A DNA stretch of 64,000 bases from Eublepharis macularius (GCF_028583425.1 NC_072791.1:37083368-37147367), one strand, 5' to 3'. Shown: positions 51,706-63,931, counted from the first letter of the stretch. Notes: a model not told the origin generated them from the letters alone. Numbers and translations: made by a program.

Positions 51706-52770
51706 AAACTGAAAGTTCTGATTTATTATCACAGAAGTGTAGTATGTATGCAACCAGGGCATAGTTCAAGCAGGATTTAGAAAATATGCAGTAGTAAAAA
51801 AATAGCAAAGTTCTCTGATCAGTCTTCCTTGCAACTGTGTTTAATTCCTGGGCTTGTAGAACAAAGGCAGACAGGCTGGAGCCCTGGAATCTCTCTTTTT
51901 AGAAAGTATTCATTGGGCATCAGTGAGATGTTGTGATTATAGACACTGGAACTGCATCAGAGGTCCAGTCTACATGGCCTGATTTAAATATGATGCTAAA
52001 GAACTCATGATGACTTCACACTCATTTAATCTGGGCTGCCATTCATGAAAGCAGCTATACATGCAAGGTGTGTGATATATTTTATTTGTTTATTTTATTT
52101 ATGTTATCGTATTTATATTCCACCCTCCCCGCAAGCAAGCTCAGGGCGGATATAATGGCTAATCAATGGTTTGTAGAGTCTACTCATTCTGGATGGTATT
52201 GCAGTCCCCCTTAAAAAGGTGGTCACATATTGAGGACAGTTTTTGATCCATGGGTATTCAAAGTACCAGTGTTGAGCATTAAACTCTTATTTGACTTGGA
52301 ATGGGTACCTAATGATCACCTTCTCCTGCATATACCCTCCTACTCAATGAAGTCATCACCAGATGTTCTTCCCAGAATATCCCCATGTTCCGAATCTCGA
52401 TGAGTCTCACCAGAGTCAGGGCCATCTCAGTACTGATGCTTATTATATTATGAAACTTCCTCCCCAAGAGAGGTTCTCCCTCCCCACTTCACCCTATTGC
52501 TGTCTGGCCATTGCATTATTTGTTCTTCCACATCCATTGCCAGCCAGGATCTTAGCTTTTCTTACTTTTGCTCCTAGTGATTCCTGCCGCAAAGCCTTGT
52601 GTGGATGGTATTTATGTGTAATTTGAACGTGTTTATTTGGAGAATTGGATTGTGCCTGCTGGACCTGCGGCCTCCACCGTGTGTGTTCAGCATGTCTGCT
52701 CAGAAGCTAAGGAGGAACCATCTGTGTATGTACACAATCTCTATGAGCAAACTGGCACTTGGTTCTCAGA
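51706..52770. other. Unassigned sequence with a SINE/LINE tail
   Basis: TTTATTTATGTTATCG then TATTCCACCCTCCCCGCAAG and GCTCAGGGCGGATATAATGG at about 52090-52160 is the reversed tail of a SINE or LINE. Nothing else recognised. Confidence 0.45.
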
Positions 52771-52774
52771 TTAT

Positions 52775-53045
52775 ATGCTGTGGTATCCTATCAACAACAA
52801 CAACAGTCAATTTATATACAGCCCTCCAGGACAACTTAACACTAACTCAGAGAGGTTTACAAAGTATGTTATTATTATCCCCACACAAATCACCCTGTGA
52901 GGTGGGTGAGGCTGAGAGAGCTCTGAGAGAGCTGTGACTGACCCATTGTCACCTAGCTGGCTTCAAGTGGAGGAGTGGGGAATCAAACCCAGTTCTCCAG
53001 ATTAGACTCCTGACGCTCTTAACTACTACACCAAACTGACTCTCG
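52775..53045 (-). mobile_element. tRNA-derived SINE (family B), minus strand
   Basis: The complement of family B in full order: tail (ATATACAGCCCTCCAGGACA) at the left, CACCCTGTGAGGTGGGTGAG, GCTTCAAGTGGAGGAGTGGG, AATCAAACCCAG (B-box complement) and CTCTTAACTACTACACC (A-box complement) at the right. Confidence 0.82.
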
Positions 53046-53163
53046 GACAATATATACACAGGGAAATGAATTAGGATTTATGACATAGTATTATTGCATT
53101 TGTTTCTGTGTTGTTGTTCCTCCAATAAGCTCAGAACAGGGGGGGGGGTGTACGTTTATGCTT

Positions 53164-53260
53164 ACTATAGTAAAGAGTCCAGTAGCACCTTTAAGACTAA
53201 CCAACTTTACTGTAGCATAAGCTTTCGAGAACCACAGTTCTCTTTGTCAGATGCTTACAA
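53164..53260 (-). repeat. Dispersed repeat family H with hammerhead-like core
   Basis: Minus strand: CTGACAA (53250-53244), GAGAAC pairing with GTTCTC as a 6-bp stem II, then GAAA (53226-53223) and GCTTATGC, then AAAGTTGGTTAGTCTTAAAGG. This copy has one mismatch in the CUGANGA box. Same family as 4249 and 40970. Confidence 0.6.
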
Positions 53261-55589
53261 TAAGCCTGTCAAGTAGTTGAGGTGGCGCATGAGGTATTTA
53301 TCCAAGGCAGCATGAATGGTTTGAATCCCAGATCTCTCCTACCCATGGCCTATACAATTCCCTATACTACTCTACACTAGCAGTAGTAGGTCATCATGGC
53401 TTCCTTATATATGCCACAGTCTTCCATTTCAGTCACAATTGTTCTCTGTTGCGCTCCAGCTCTATGCAGAGTTTTCATTTGGAAATCTGCACTAGCAAGC
53501 AAAGAGAATGGTGGAAAACTTGCAAAGAGGGAGGTCTGAAACATCAGTTTCTTCCTGCACATCTTACAAAGATGAGCTACTTAAGGCATCTTTCATCTTT
53601 ATACAATTTACATACAACTACAGTTACAGTCATCTTCATTTCCAAGGGTGCAGAAGTTGTACATGCACATCCTTTGTTCTTACAAGAATGAGGGTCCCCA
53701 AATATTCCCCACTTGCTCTCTCTCTGGAGAAAAAATGTGACATGCCCTTCTTATACATAATTTGTGTTTGAGTTCTGGGTGGCATGGTTTAAGAAAGATG
53801 AAGACAAATTTAAAAAGTTCAAAGAAGAGCTAAAGGTAAAGAAAACAAGCCCTATAAGGAAACATTGAAAGAATGGGGCATGTTTATCAAGGCAAAGAAA
53901 AGACAGAGAGGAGACACGTTTTTGCTCCTCATATATCTGAAAGGTTATCACACAGTAGATGGGAGAGGGGGCAGACTTGTTCTTTCCTCTTCCATATGGA
54001 AAGACTAGATCTAATTGGCTTATGTCATTAGGAAAAACTTCCTAATTGAAAGAGAAGTTCAGCAATGGAAGCAAATGCCCAAGGAAGATTTTCAAGCAGA
54101 CTCAACAGCTATTGATCAACCGTACTTGAGCTTTGGCTTTCCTGCATTGAGCAGGGGTTGGACATGTGGCCTATAATGCCCCTTACAATGCTAAAACTCT
54201 TATCTCATGAGTTATGAAACAACCTTTTATTCAGAAATGGAGTGTATCATGGTAAAGAAATTTCAGCCCACACCAGAGCACTCTGTATCACCAGCAGGGC
54301 AGTTTCCAGATTTGGAGGGGCAAGGCAGAGAGAGGGCCCAGGAGGACCACCCTTGTATGCCCATTACTAGGCCTTAGAAATTACTTCATGCCCTCCCACC
54401 CACGTGCCCCCACATGCTTGTACATCCTCTCTTTGCTGACTCACAAGCCCTCCCACTACCTGCAGTCACAGCTGCCCACACTGCCTGCATGCCTTTTCCT
54501 CAACAGTGCTGGGTGGTGAGTGCAGCTAGGAATGCCTCTGCCATGGCCACAAGGAATGCTGATGCATTGTGTTCCATGCCCATGCCCTTCACCAGCAATG
54601 CTAGGCAGCAGATGCATGTGGGAGCAGGGTTACAAATCAAAAGCAGGCAGCAGAATGGTGTGAGTGCAGGCATCGGAAGAGATACGTGAGTAGGGAGTCA
54701 GCAGCAGCGGGTCCCACCAGAAGTCATGGGCCTTGGCAGCTGCCCCATCTTGCTGTGTGCTGATGCTGACTCTGATCACCGGGTCCTGATATAGTGTACC
54801 CTTTTCCCCAGGCTTGGGTTCAGTTCATAGCAGAGGACTTCCTATTGATTCCATGACAGTTTACACATCTGTTCTGATAGATGACTTGTTAAGCGCAAGG
54901 ACTTCCGTGTTGGAAAAAAGGGTTAAAAAAGGCTTTAAATCAGAGGTGCAATGGATCTTGAATCAATAGAGTCAGCACACGAGTTTAGCTTTTAAAATCA
55001 TTTACTTCTAAAGGGAAAAGTGTCACAGGTTTCCTACAAAATAACAAACACTTAGAGCTACATTTTCTGTCTGGTGCAAACAAAGAACTGGGATAACTGA
55101 ATGAAGAATCTTCTTCTTCCTCCTTCTTCTTGACCCTAGAAAGAAAGTCACCTGACCTGTTGACCAATAACAGTTTACAAACACACTTCAGTTTCCCGGG
55201 TTTGCAGATTATTGGCTCTGTGCCAGGTTCCCTTTCCAGGTCAATCGAAACAATAGCATGGTAGGTAAACACATTAACCCCATCATGACTGAATGTCAGA
55301 CCTTGCAACACACATATATTCCAACATTCTGGACATCTAGGTCCACAAGGTTTGCTACCTCTTTGAAGTCAATCACAGCTGCACAACAGGCAAGATGTAC
55401 CAATGTGACCTTAGTGATGAAGAACTCATCAAATCCTTGTTAGTATGCAAGCCCTTGTTTTGTGCTACAGTTTCCCTTTTCTATTTTTGAACTGACAAGC
55501 AATAGATTTTGTTTTCTATCAGCTTCCATCCTAGTTTTGTGACAAAATGGTCCTTTGTGCAAAGTTAATACGTTCTCACACTCGACTTT
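53261..55589. other. Unassigned mostly unique sequence
   Basis: No gene or clear element. 54400-54720 is GC-richer, with CAGCAATGCTAGGCAGCAG-type runs, and may be an old repeat. Confidence 0.4.
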
Positions 55590-55860
55590 AAAACATGATT
55601 CATTTAGCAATTGCTTTATTAAGGCTCTGATTGGGCAACTGAATGTTGCTGTTGCATGGGAAACATGCTCGCTCGTTTTATGATTGAGACGTTCCTGGAA
55701 AAAGAAAACTTTATAAAAATGTAATTAATTGCCCACTTTAAAGGTCACCATTAATAAAAACGAACGTGCAGCTTATTAAGCCCATAGAGGAAATCATTAG
55801 TGATACTTTGGGGTGTTGTTAGAGCCAAATCCTCTAAAAGGGATGGCTAATTTGTTATGT
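55590..55860. promoter_or_regulatory. Candidate conserved non-coding element
   Basis: GCAATTGCTTTATTAAGGC, CATGCTCGCTCGTTTTATG, TGTAATTAATTGCCCAC, CACCATTAATAAAAACGAACG and GCTTATTAAGCCC. It contains several CpGs amid homeodomain-like sites and no repeat hallmark. Inference only. Confidence 0.36.
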
Positions 55861-57479
55861 CTGGAAGGTACAGCTGATTCCTTGTCCTCTGTCACTGTAG
55901 AGAGACCTTCATAACATATTGCAAGCTACATCATTCTTTGAATTATGAGGTCTCTAAGAAAAAGTTGCTCCATAAATTTCCAGCTTTGTAGGTGTTCATA
56001 ACGTATCCTTCAAAGCTTCATTAGGACAATCCATTACTTCCAGGGATAAGGAGATGCTGCTTTGCTTCCCAGATAGAATTATGAGTTTAGTGAAATTTTT
56101 CAGTTCTTCTGACCATTTTTTTCCTTCCTGTCACCACTGTGAAAGTGACACTGGTGGTCACCCACACTGACATGATGCAAGGAATGGCAGGGACCTCGAT
56201 CTAGTTTATTTCAATAGACTTCAACATCCATAATTAATTAAATCAATAGATCACATTTTTTAAAAATCCAGATGAATGTCTAATACCCAGGTGGTTTTTG
56301 TAGATGCCCATGTTCATGCAGGGAATGGAAGAGACCTTGATTTTAAATCCCCAATTTGTCAAAACCAAAAATCATTACAAAAAAGAAACCAGATAAATCA
56401 CTTAATACGACATGTTGTCATATCAATCCATATAAACTTATATTGTTATTAAAGCTGAGACTGGGTGCTTAGTATAACAAGCTTCATATAAGTGTCTTTG
56501 TAACATTGTTCAAGAAATATGAGGGATGGGGATCATGAATTTTCTTTTCACTTCTGGAGTCTACTGTGCTTTCCGTTCATCTTACTTTAGTTGTTTAAAG
56601 AGAGTGCATTCCACAAGCAGAAGGCCCCAGATAAGTATTAACCACTTCAGACAAAAATAGTGCCCCAAACGAGTTTTTCATATTTTGATCTTTTAATTTC
56701 TAATGTTGACACACTCACAAACACACACAATGTTCATATCTTTTTTAAAATATTCATATGAAATTCTTAGGAAATCACACAAATTGCAAACACAATACCC
56801 ATAAATTGCAAATGCAAATGGCAAGCGGCACTGAAAGCTTGCTCATATCATTGGATTGCAAACACTTTGCATAAAGGGCATTCTCATACTGTACTTAGGA
56901 ACTGGGATTTGTATACAGGGAAGGCAATGTGTTACCTAGGCAACCATGAGATGCTCTGTAGATGTCATGCATCATGACACTTTGCTTTATGATTGGCTGC
57001 CATCCTATGCAAACATTCCATAGCACTGATTTTTGTTATCAGTGTTCTGAAGGCATGTTCTCTTCCATGCCTTCCTCTTACTTTGTGGTACTCTGGCAAT
57101 CCAGTAAGTTTGCAAATGCCACCAGCAGCCACCATCCATTTCCTGATTTGCTGATGAATTTGCCATTAACTATGCAGACTCCAAAGCAACAGCACACAAA
57201 CTTGAAAATTATTCATATGGATTCATACACCTGTCTTACTGGTTATGTCAAGGTTTTTTTTTTAATATTCAGTTTCTTCTCGTAATTCTTTCCCACAAAA
57301 TCTGAGTTTGGACATAGGCAAATTTTAGTCAACTGCTTTATGCTTGTTTTTCTTCTATCATTTGCAGAATTTAGCATTTTCCCAACGTAAATGTCAATTG
57401 ATGCACAAATCACATCAGCTGTTGCATATTTAATGACTGCATCTTTTGGGAAACATACGCAGGTGAAAATCCCAAACTG
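55861..57479. other. Unassigned mostly unique sequence
   Basis: No gene or element recognised. Confidence 0.45.
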
Positions 57480-57860
57480 ACTGCAAAGTGTATCCTTTTA
57501 AGCCCAACATTTCCAGACTAGTTAATGAATCCCTTACCACAGCCTCAGCTCTTCTTATCTCCCAATTTTTAATCCAGGAGATATTTGCTGATCATTTTGA
57601 GTAATCAACATAACAAAAAAAAAAGCTGCCAAGAGGGGTGCACGCTAAAGAAAAAAAAATGCTACCTAATCTCAAAACCTTGAGCAACATGCATCAAAAA
57701 TTATTATCTGTGTTTTTTCTTGTTGTAATTAATTTATAAATCAAACAGCTTCAGCAGCCGCAACATCATCCATCAGTTTAAATGGCAGTCCCAATTTCAT
57801 ACCTTTGTTTAAAGGAAACCATCAACTTTTGAATCAAATTTGCAAACAAGTGAAACTCGT
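57480..57860. promoter_or_regulatory. Candidate conserved non-coding element
   Basis: GACTAGTTAATGAATCCC, TTGTTGTAATTAATTTATAA, AACAGCTTCAGCAGCCGCAAC, CAGTTTAAATGGCAG and CTCGTTTACGTCTGTC. Dense homeodomain-like sites over 380 bp in non-repeat sequence. Inference only. Confidence 0.36.
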
Positions 57861-58559
57861 TTACGTCTGTCATTTTAAATGATGTATACACTCCTGTTGT
57901 CCTTGGGGCATCTGTGACTGTACTGGCAACTCAGTAAATTCTGAGCGTACACCTCAAGTACTTTCTAACCAGCTGCTGGCTGCACTAATAGATGATAAAT
58001 ATGGTTGATTGTGCAGATATAAGAGCAGCACGTCCACTTTAAACAGAGAACGTATCAATGATTTGTAAAAAAAATGGATTGACTGGTGAGAAAAAAATGA
58101 CAATGTGAGGAGGGGGCATTTGATTTTCCAGTATATTATTTGTGAGTTTCCTAGCACTATGTTAAGTGAGTTCCTATATGAAAGGATTTGCCTGCCACAT
58201 TATTGCACTACATTTGTGTTCCACACTTCCCCAAGGAGTTTGAGGTGACATGCATGTGTCTTTTCTACTTTTATTCTGACAACCTATCCAGTGAGGTAGC
58301 TTGAGCTAAGAGATCATCACGGACCCAGTATCCTCTAATGAGATTCATGGTTAAGTAGGGTTTGCAGTCAAGATGAAACACACTGACGGTTTGAATGATG
58401 CTGTCTATGATGATAGTACTGATCATCTGTTGGGGTAAAAAATGGCAGAAAGGACACCATTATCTGATCTGTACCAAACACAGATAAGTGCTTGATGTTC
58501 TTGGTGGGATTTGGGTGATTTTTGGTCTGAGAAAAGCAGGTCCAGCTCTCAGAACATGA
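57861..58559. other. Unassigned intergenic sequence
   Basis: No gene or element recognised. Confidence 0.45.
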
Positions 58560-59010
58560 TTTTATTTATTTATTTAGAGTATTTCTCTGGTGCCTCTTCA
58601 TAGAGCCTGTTCATGGCACCTTACAAAGTAATATCCAATAAGAAGATAACCACCATAAAAATCATAACAATGAATAAATTATTTTTAAAAAACAGTAAGA
58701 GAATAAAAATAGCTGAAACCATATCGCACCTTAAAGCAAATATCATAAGATACTTATCAGGCCAGAAGCAGACTGTAAAAAAGTATATTAAAAAGATCAA
58801 CAACTTAATTAAAAGCCTGGTTAAAAAAAATGTTTTAGACTGGTGCCTATAAGATAGTAGGGTAGGCACCAGGAAAGCCTCAAAGGGAAGGGTATTACAC
58901 AGGTGAAGTGTCGTCACTGAAAAAGCTATTTTTGGCCTGCTTCACCACTGAAAGCAGCAACACAGAGAAGCAACATTTGTGAGGAAGATCTTAATTTGTG
59001 GGCAGGACAT
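58560..59010 (-). mobile_element. LINE 3' end (CR1/L2-type), minus strand
   Basis: The left edge TTTATTTATTTATTTAGAG is the reversed A-rich tail. CATAGAGCCTGTTCATGGCACC, AATTAAAAGCCTGG, TAGGGTAGGCACCAGG and CCTCAAAGGGAAGGGTATTAC follow in the order of a common sauropsid LINE 3' region, probably upstream-adjacent to the part at 18150-19010. Confidence 0.5.
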
Positions 59011-59275
59011 TCATAACTATGGACAATGTTACTATGCCAAATTTATTTGTAACAACATTTTAGTGCTGTCCCTCTGCAGCCATACACTCAGGGTGCTGTA
59101 TAACAAAGGATAGTGTCTGAGTGCATTTGTTGATGTCTGTTGTAATGCATATTCAATATTTCAAATTCATAGAGGCTTCTTTAACAAAGCCTTGCCCTTA
59201 TTGGTTGCCTGGAATCAATGTGCCAGATTAATTACTTGGCATGGTATTCTGCAAGTAATTTCTGCAAGCAGTGCT
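59011..59275. other. Unassigned short stretch
   Basis: No element recognised. Confidence 0.4.
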
Positions 59276-59283
59276 ATTATGAC

Positions 59284-60059
59284 TAGACATAGGCACAAAT
59301 GGAAAAAAAAAACCCGAACACCCTGTTCGTCATTCGGTGCCATCCACAAACAATGAACAATGAACATGGACGAACATGAACTGTTCTCGGACATGTTCGT
59401 TGTTCGTTGTTCATGGAGGACAGAACCTCCCCACCCCCAACCCCCCACTTAGCTCCCCTCCCCTCAAACCCATTTACCTGGCCCTTTAAAGATCCCTTTA
59501 AACTATCAGCTGGCAGGCGACAGGGGGGGGATTCCCCCCTGCTGCCTGCTAGGTGATAGTTTAAAGGGCCCTTTCCTGCCACGTGCAAGGGGCAGGGCCC
59601 TTTAAACACCCCACAAACTGACCTTCCCAATGTCCAATACCCACCAAATTTGCAGGGGACATAGTCCTCACTGTCCTCTGAAGACCCCCCAAGTTTCAGA
59701 GAGATTGCATCCCGGGAAAGGCATGATCCATGGGCCCTGCCCTTTGTTGTCATTTTCTCTTCAAAGAGGCAAAAACGGGACTCTCTGCCGGAAGTACTTT
59801 GAAGGGTTAAAGCCAGAAGAAAAGGCAGAAGGAGTTCAGACAGAGTTCAGTCCCTCCCAGCCTCCGGTTGCCAAGGGGATTGATTGCAGCAGGTGCCAGA
59901 CTGTCTGGCTTGCCGAATGGCTGCCGAAGGCAACGAATGAAGCTTACAATGACCACCTGTTCATTTAGGATGGGGCCTCACGAAAAGCTTCTTTGAGAAC
60001 AGCAGATTAGGCTGTTTGTTGGTTTTTTCTCTTCATAATGCTGTTCGTGCCCATGTCTA
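59284..60059 (-). mobile_element. Internal-deletion derivative of the 4849-type hAT, perfect TSD
   Basis: 776 bp with TSD ATTATGAC (59276-59283, 60060-60067). Read on the minus strand, its first 230 bp follow 4849-5110 (TAGACATGGGCACGAACAGC start, then GAGGCCCCAT, CAATCCCCTTGGCAACCGG). Its last 60 bp follow the right end near 12140-12204 (TGGAAAAAAA and TGAACA blocks). Between is non-coding sequence with a GC-rich hairpin at about 59499-59571. Confidence 0.87.
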
Positions 60060-60067
60060 ATTATGAC

Positions 60068-60370
60068 TCAGTAAAAAGGAAAACCTGGTCCACTTCTTTG
60101 CTACTTCATTTACAGGGTTCACATGTCAATATTTCACATGCTTCACATGAAGCTTGTTAATTCTCATTTAACCCAACAGCTCTGGATGGTAGAAGGAGAG
60201 AAAGAGGGAGAGACCAAGAAACTTGCTGATGACAGGCGAGCTTATCATTCTTCTTTCCAAATTGTCGTTTATATTCTGTTGGTTTTAAAGGCAACAGTTC
60301 CAGTTGGCTTAGATGACCCCGTTAGTTTTAGATGGTTTAAAAAAGTTATTGGACAGACTCATAGAGGATA
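60068..60370. other. Unassigned stretch
   Basis: No gene or element recognised. Confidence 0.4.
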
Positions 60371-60374
60371 GACC

Positions 60375-60582
60375 CATCGGTAGTTACTTACTAGCCATGC
60401 TGACTAGAGGCAGTACAGTTCTGAATACCAGTGCTTAGGAGTCAACATCAAAAGTAGGCTTTGGTCATGATGCCTAGTTTGTTGGCCCTACAGGTCACCT
60501 GCTTGATCACTATGTGAAGTAGAATGCTGGACTAGATGGACCATTAGCTTATTCAGTAGGATACCTCTTATATTCTTGGGCA
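60375..60582 (+). mobile_element. LINE 3'-UTR fragment
   Basis: CTAGCCATGCTGACTAGAGG, CAGTTCTGAATACCAGTGCT, ATGCTGGACTAGATGGACC and TAGGATACCTCTTATATTCTT, ending like the LINE at 46767-47145. Confidence 0.65.
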
Positions 60583-60689
60583 ATTTTTCCAGTGGTACAT
60601 TCATGAGTAAATGTTTAGCTTTGTTTCCACACCTCTATGGCACCAGCCTGCTTAGAATTATATATCTAAGTACTTCAATGCATACACAT

Positions 60690-60850
60690 GAACATACACA
60701 AAGCTGTCTTATGCTCAGTCAAACTGTTGTCTCCAGGTAGAGGTCTTTCTCATCATCTATTACCTCGTCTTTTTTAATAGGAGTGGCTGGGGAATTGAAC
60801 CAGGTACCATCAGCTCTTCTACTGAGTCATCCTGTTGAATACAGTATGAC
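60690..60850 (-). mobile_element. tRNA-derived SINE (family D), minus strand
   Basis: AAGCTGTCTTATGCTCAGTCA, AGGTAGAGGTCTTTCTCATC, GGGGAATTGAACCAGG (B-box complement) and TCTACTGAGTC (A-box region complement) in reversed family D order. Confidence 0.7.
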
Positions 60851-61789
60851 TTACTTAAGACTGAGTTGTTACCCACTGCAAGGAGTACTTGTAACTTCAA
60901 ATCAATGAAGCCAAAGAGCAATGGTTCTTTTAGATGTGATGACAATAAACACACAAGTGTTGAAGAAAAAGAAATTTATTAAAGTAATCTAGAGATGTTT
61001 ACAGAAATACATACAGAACAGAGAATATGCATATGCAACATACGTTAGGAACCCCAAGAAATGACAATGGGCAAAACCCTGATTCTGGACAGTTGCACAG
61101 CACTGCCCTGCACTTCAGCCTGAACTGAGGTTCTGCTGTTTAGGGGTTCCCTGAGTTTATTTAGAAACTGGCTAGCTGCAGCGGTGCACTTGTTTTCCCC
61201 TAGTTGGCCTTGGGAGAGGAGTGACATATTCAAGGCCAACCAATAAGCAGTACATGGTAAACGTCCTAAGAGACCCCATACCAGGTACATGGTTTAACTC
61301 CCAAACATCCCACTCCCCAATACAATGACAAGACATTGTGACCCGATAAGTTAATTAGTAAGCTGGAGAACATATTTGTAAGAGAGAAAAGCATCTTACA
61401 CTGCCACAACAGAATGTTTAGACCTGGCCTGCAAAGCACTCTGGTCACAAGAAGGAGGAACTGTGGCACACCACTTACTGGAGTTCGCAGTGGTCTTCAG
61501 CATGTGCTACTACAATCCAGCCTCACATCTATATATTCCATATATGCCGTATATATATATGTTTTTACTAGCTTTATTGCGGTTTTAACTGTATATTTTG
61601 GCATGTGGGGAGGGTGGGATATAAATGTAGTAAACTAAACTATATCCTCTACACTGTGGATGGAAACTGCCATGTCAGAACAACAGTGTGCTTTGCACTA
61701 TCTTACAAGGACCTCTCACACTACACTGTATTTTATTTAGGGGGAGGAACTCCTTTCCACATTTCTGGTCTAACAAGGACAGAGCTCTC
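60851..61789. other. Unassigned intergenic sequence
   Basis: No gene or element recognised. CTTTATTGCGGTTTTAACTG and GGGGAGGGTGGGATATAAATG at about 61570-61630 may be a short SINE/LINE tail. Confidence 0.4.
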
Positions 61790-61935
61790 TTTGCAGCACA
61801 GTGGTTAAGTGGTGGGCTGTGAATCAGCACTCTGCTAGTTTGACTCCCCCTATTCCCATGGACTTTGCAGGCGGCCTTGGGTAAGGTGGCCTTGCTCAGC
61901 CTCAGCTGTCCAGCTGTATTGTGGGGATAAAAAAT
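61790..61935 (+). mobile_element. tRNA-derived SINE (family B-like)
   Basis: GCAGCACAGTGGTTAAGTGG (A-box), AGTTTGACTCCCCC (B-box-like), then CAGCTGTATTGTGGGGATAA. Like 26010-26200. Confidence 0.6.
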
Positions 61936-62007
61936 GGACTTTGTTCACCACTTTGTGTAGCACTAATTTACCCAGAACAGTGGTATCTAAGCCCACTGTT
62001 ATATTAT

Positions 62008-62024
62008 TATTATTATTATTATTT
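62008..62024 (+). repeat. (TTA)n short microsatellite
   Basis: Five to six TTA units, directly readable, in the tail zone of the preceding SINE. Confidence 0.9.
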
Positions 62025-63131
62025 CTCAATGATTTCTGGAAACGCTTCCCGTTTGCTATTTCTCTGGATTTTTACACAACTGCCATTTCTGATTTGCTCG
62101 GCTTGAATCCTTTCCCATCTTCGATTAAAAAGCTTAGGAATTTATCTGATGTTTTATATTTGTTCATTTGAACAATAAAGCAGAGGGCAGAACATTGATT
62201 CTTATACTCAGCATGCAATGATGTCATGATAGTTTCTTTCTAAAGCTTTGGAGGCATTACATTTACTCTCAAGGTCTCACAGTGATGGGTGAAAAATAGA
62301 CATTGCTGGATCCTCATGAAAAGAATGTGGAAAGTTTGTCTCTAAGTATAGTTGATTTTGATACTTGTGAAGGAATGTCCTGTACCCCAGAATTTCCATC
62401 AAAGTTCATTATAAATGGGTCCATATTTTACTGTGCTCAGAGGTTACTAAGTGCCTTTTTCTGGCTAAAAGAGAGGGAAGGGGGAGATAATCTCCCAGTA
62501 GAAGAACTATTCAGGATCTGGGGACAGCCTCCACAACTCCCTGAATGGCCGGTGGCAGCAGCACAACCCCCGCACTTGCTCCAACTCACCAGCTGGGAGA
62601 CAACCCCCCACTACCCAAAACAGTAGCTGGGACACAGCTTGCCCAGTGAGCCTGACCAGCTCCAATGAGGGGAAATGAGCAGCGATGAAGAGGGCGAGCC
62701 CGGAGTCAAAGGGGACAAGCTCTTGGCAGGATGGCTGCACCTACCCCTCTGTCAGTTCCACCAGACCTCCCACAGCGTCGGAAGGCTGCCAAGCAGCTGA
62801 TGAGCCAGGATGACGTGGCCATGCTCCAGGCTCACAGGCTTATGAGGTCAGCTTGGCCAACCCCCATGCGACATCACTGACAGACCTGCCTGATACTGAC
62901 ATTCACCTTTTAGATATGTAGATTTTCTAGCCTAAGAAAGAACAGGATAATGACAGTCACATCTCTACCACAAAGACTTGAAAGGCAAATGGTCAAGTGA
63001 TATTTTTGCTGGAGAATAGGAAAGGCAGGAGAATTAATGGAAGGGAGGAGGAGAATGAAAGGGAAATAAAGAGCTTAGATTACAGAAATGGGAGGGAATC
63101 TTGTATTTGTTTCTTCTTTGCCTTTCTTACA
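62025..63131. other. Unassigned sequence with a GC-rich core
   Basis: 62440-62900 is markedly GC-richer than its flanks and has short open frames (for example a reading SSDEEGEPGVKG). I cannot link it to a family; it may be an LTR or internal retroelement remnant. Confidence 0.35.
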
Positions 63132-63601
63132 GGGAAATTACACAGGACACCCAGGTGCCTGTTTGGTCCCACAAGGTTCCCTGGGTAGTTCACTCAATGT
63201 GATTCTTTGCTGGGGAATTGCTCTGTCATTTGCAAAAAGCCTTGGCTCGGGTTTTCATCCGGGAGCTCGGGAGGGGGAGGGGAGTAAAAGGAGGCAGAAA
63301 CTCCAGGGGGGCTTTTTGCAAGAGAGAGAATCCGTGATGTGATTCTCCACCATGAAGAAACCCTCTCTCTCTCTCTTGCAAAAAGGTGCCCTGGATTTCC
63401 TACCTTTTGTTACATGCCCCCCGCCCCGCCCCTGAGCTCCTGGAGGAAATCCCAAGCCAAGGTTTTTTGTAAGAGACAGAGAGATTCCTCAGAGGACAAC
63501 CTCATCAAGAGACATTTCTTTGTAAGGCTACACTACCCAGGGAAACTTGTGGGACCTGAAATGTGACGAACACGTGTCTGGCACCTCATGTAGTTTGGCT
63601 C
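63132..63601. mobile_element. Foldback (long imperfect palindrome) element, about 470 bp
   Basis: Outer arms: GGTCCCACAAGGTTCCCTGG and GTAGT at 63160-63192 face ACTACCCAGGGAAACTTGTGGGACC at 63530-63556. Inner arms: TTTGCAAAAAGCCTTGGCT at 63231-63248 face AGCCAAGGTTTTTTGTAAGAG near 63455-63475, and CTTTTTGCAAGAGAGAGAATC faces GATTCTCC...CTCTCTTGCAAAAAG around 63335. The far ends (GGGAAATTACAC; GTAGTTTGGCTC) weakly resemble the family M MITE ends. Confidence 0.6.
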
Positions 63602-63931
63602 TTAGCCAACTACTCAGATATGGAGCAATCTCAGACCTTAGCTCCATTTTCAATGGCTGCAATGAGCACTTTTGGCTAAAACAAAGAGAATGAAGCCCCA
63701 TTCATGGAACATAGCTATGGACCTTGTGAATGTTTGTAACCATCCTTACTTTAACATGTAAGAGATATGCAAGAACAGGGTTGGGTGATTTGTGTTTGAA
63801 TCCTTGCTGTGTAAATCAGCATACTTATATTTTTTGACTAAATTGTTTTATGATGTGGATGCTACTAGTGTGGGGCTAAAGTTGAGCCCACCGTGTCCTG
63901 GGGGCGCATATACTTCATTTAATCCCTACAC
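63602..63931. other. Unassigned intergenic sequence
   Basis: No gene or element recognised. Confidence 0.4.
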
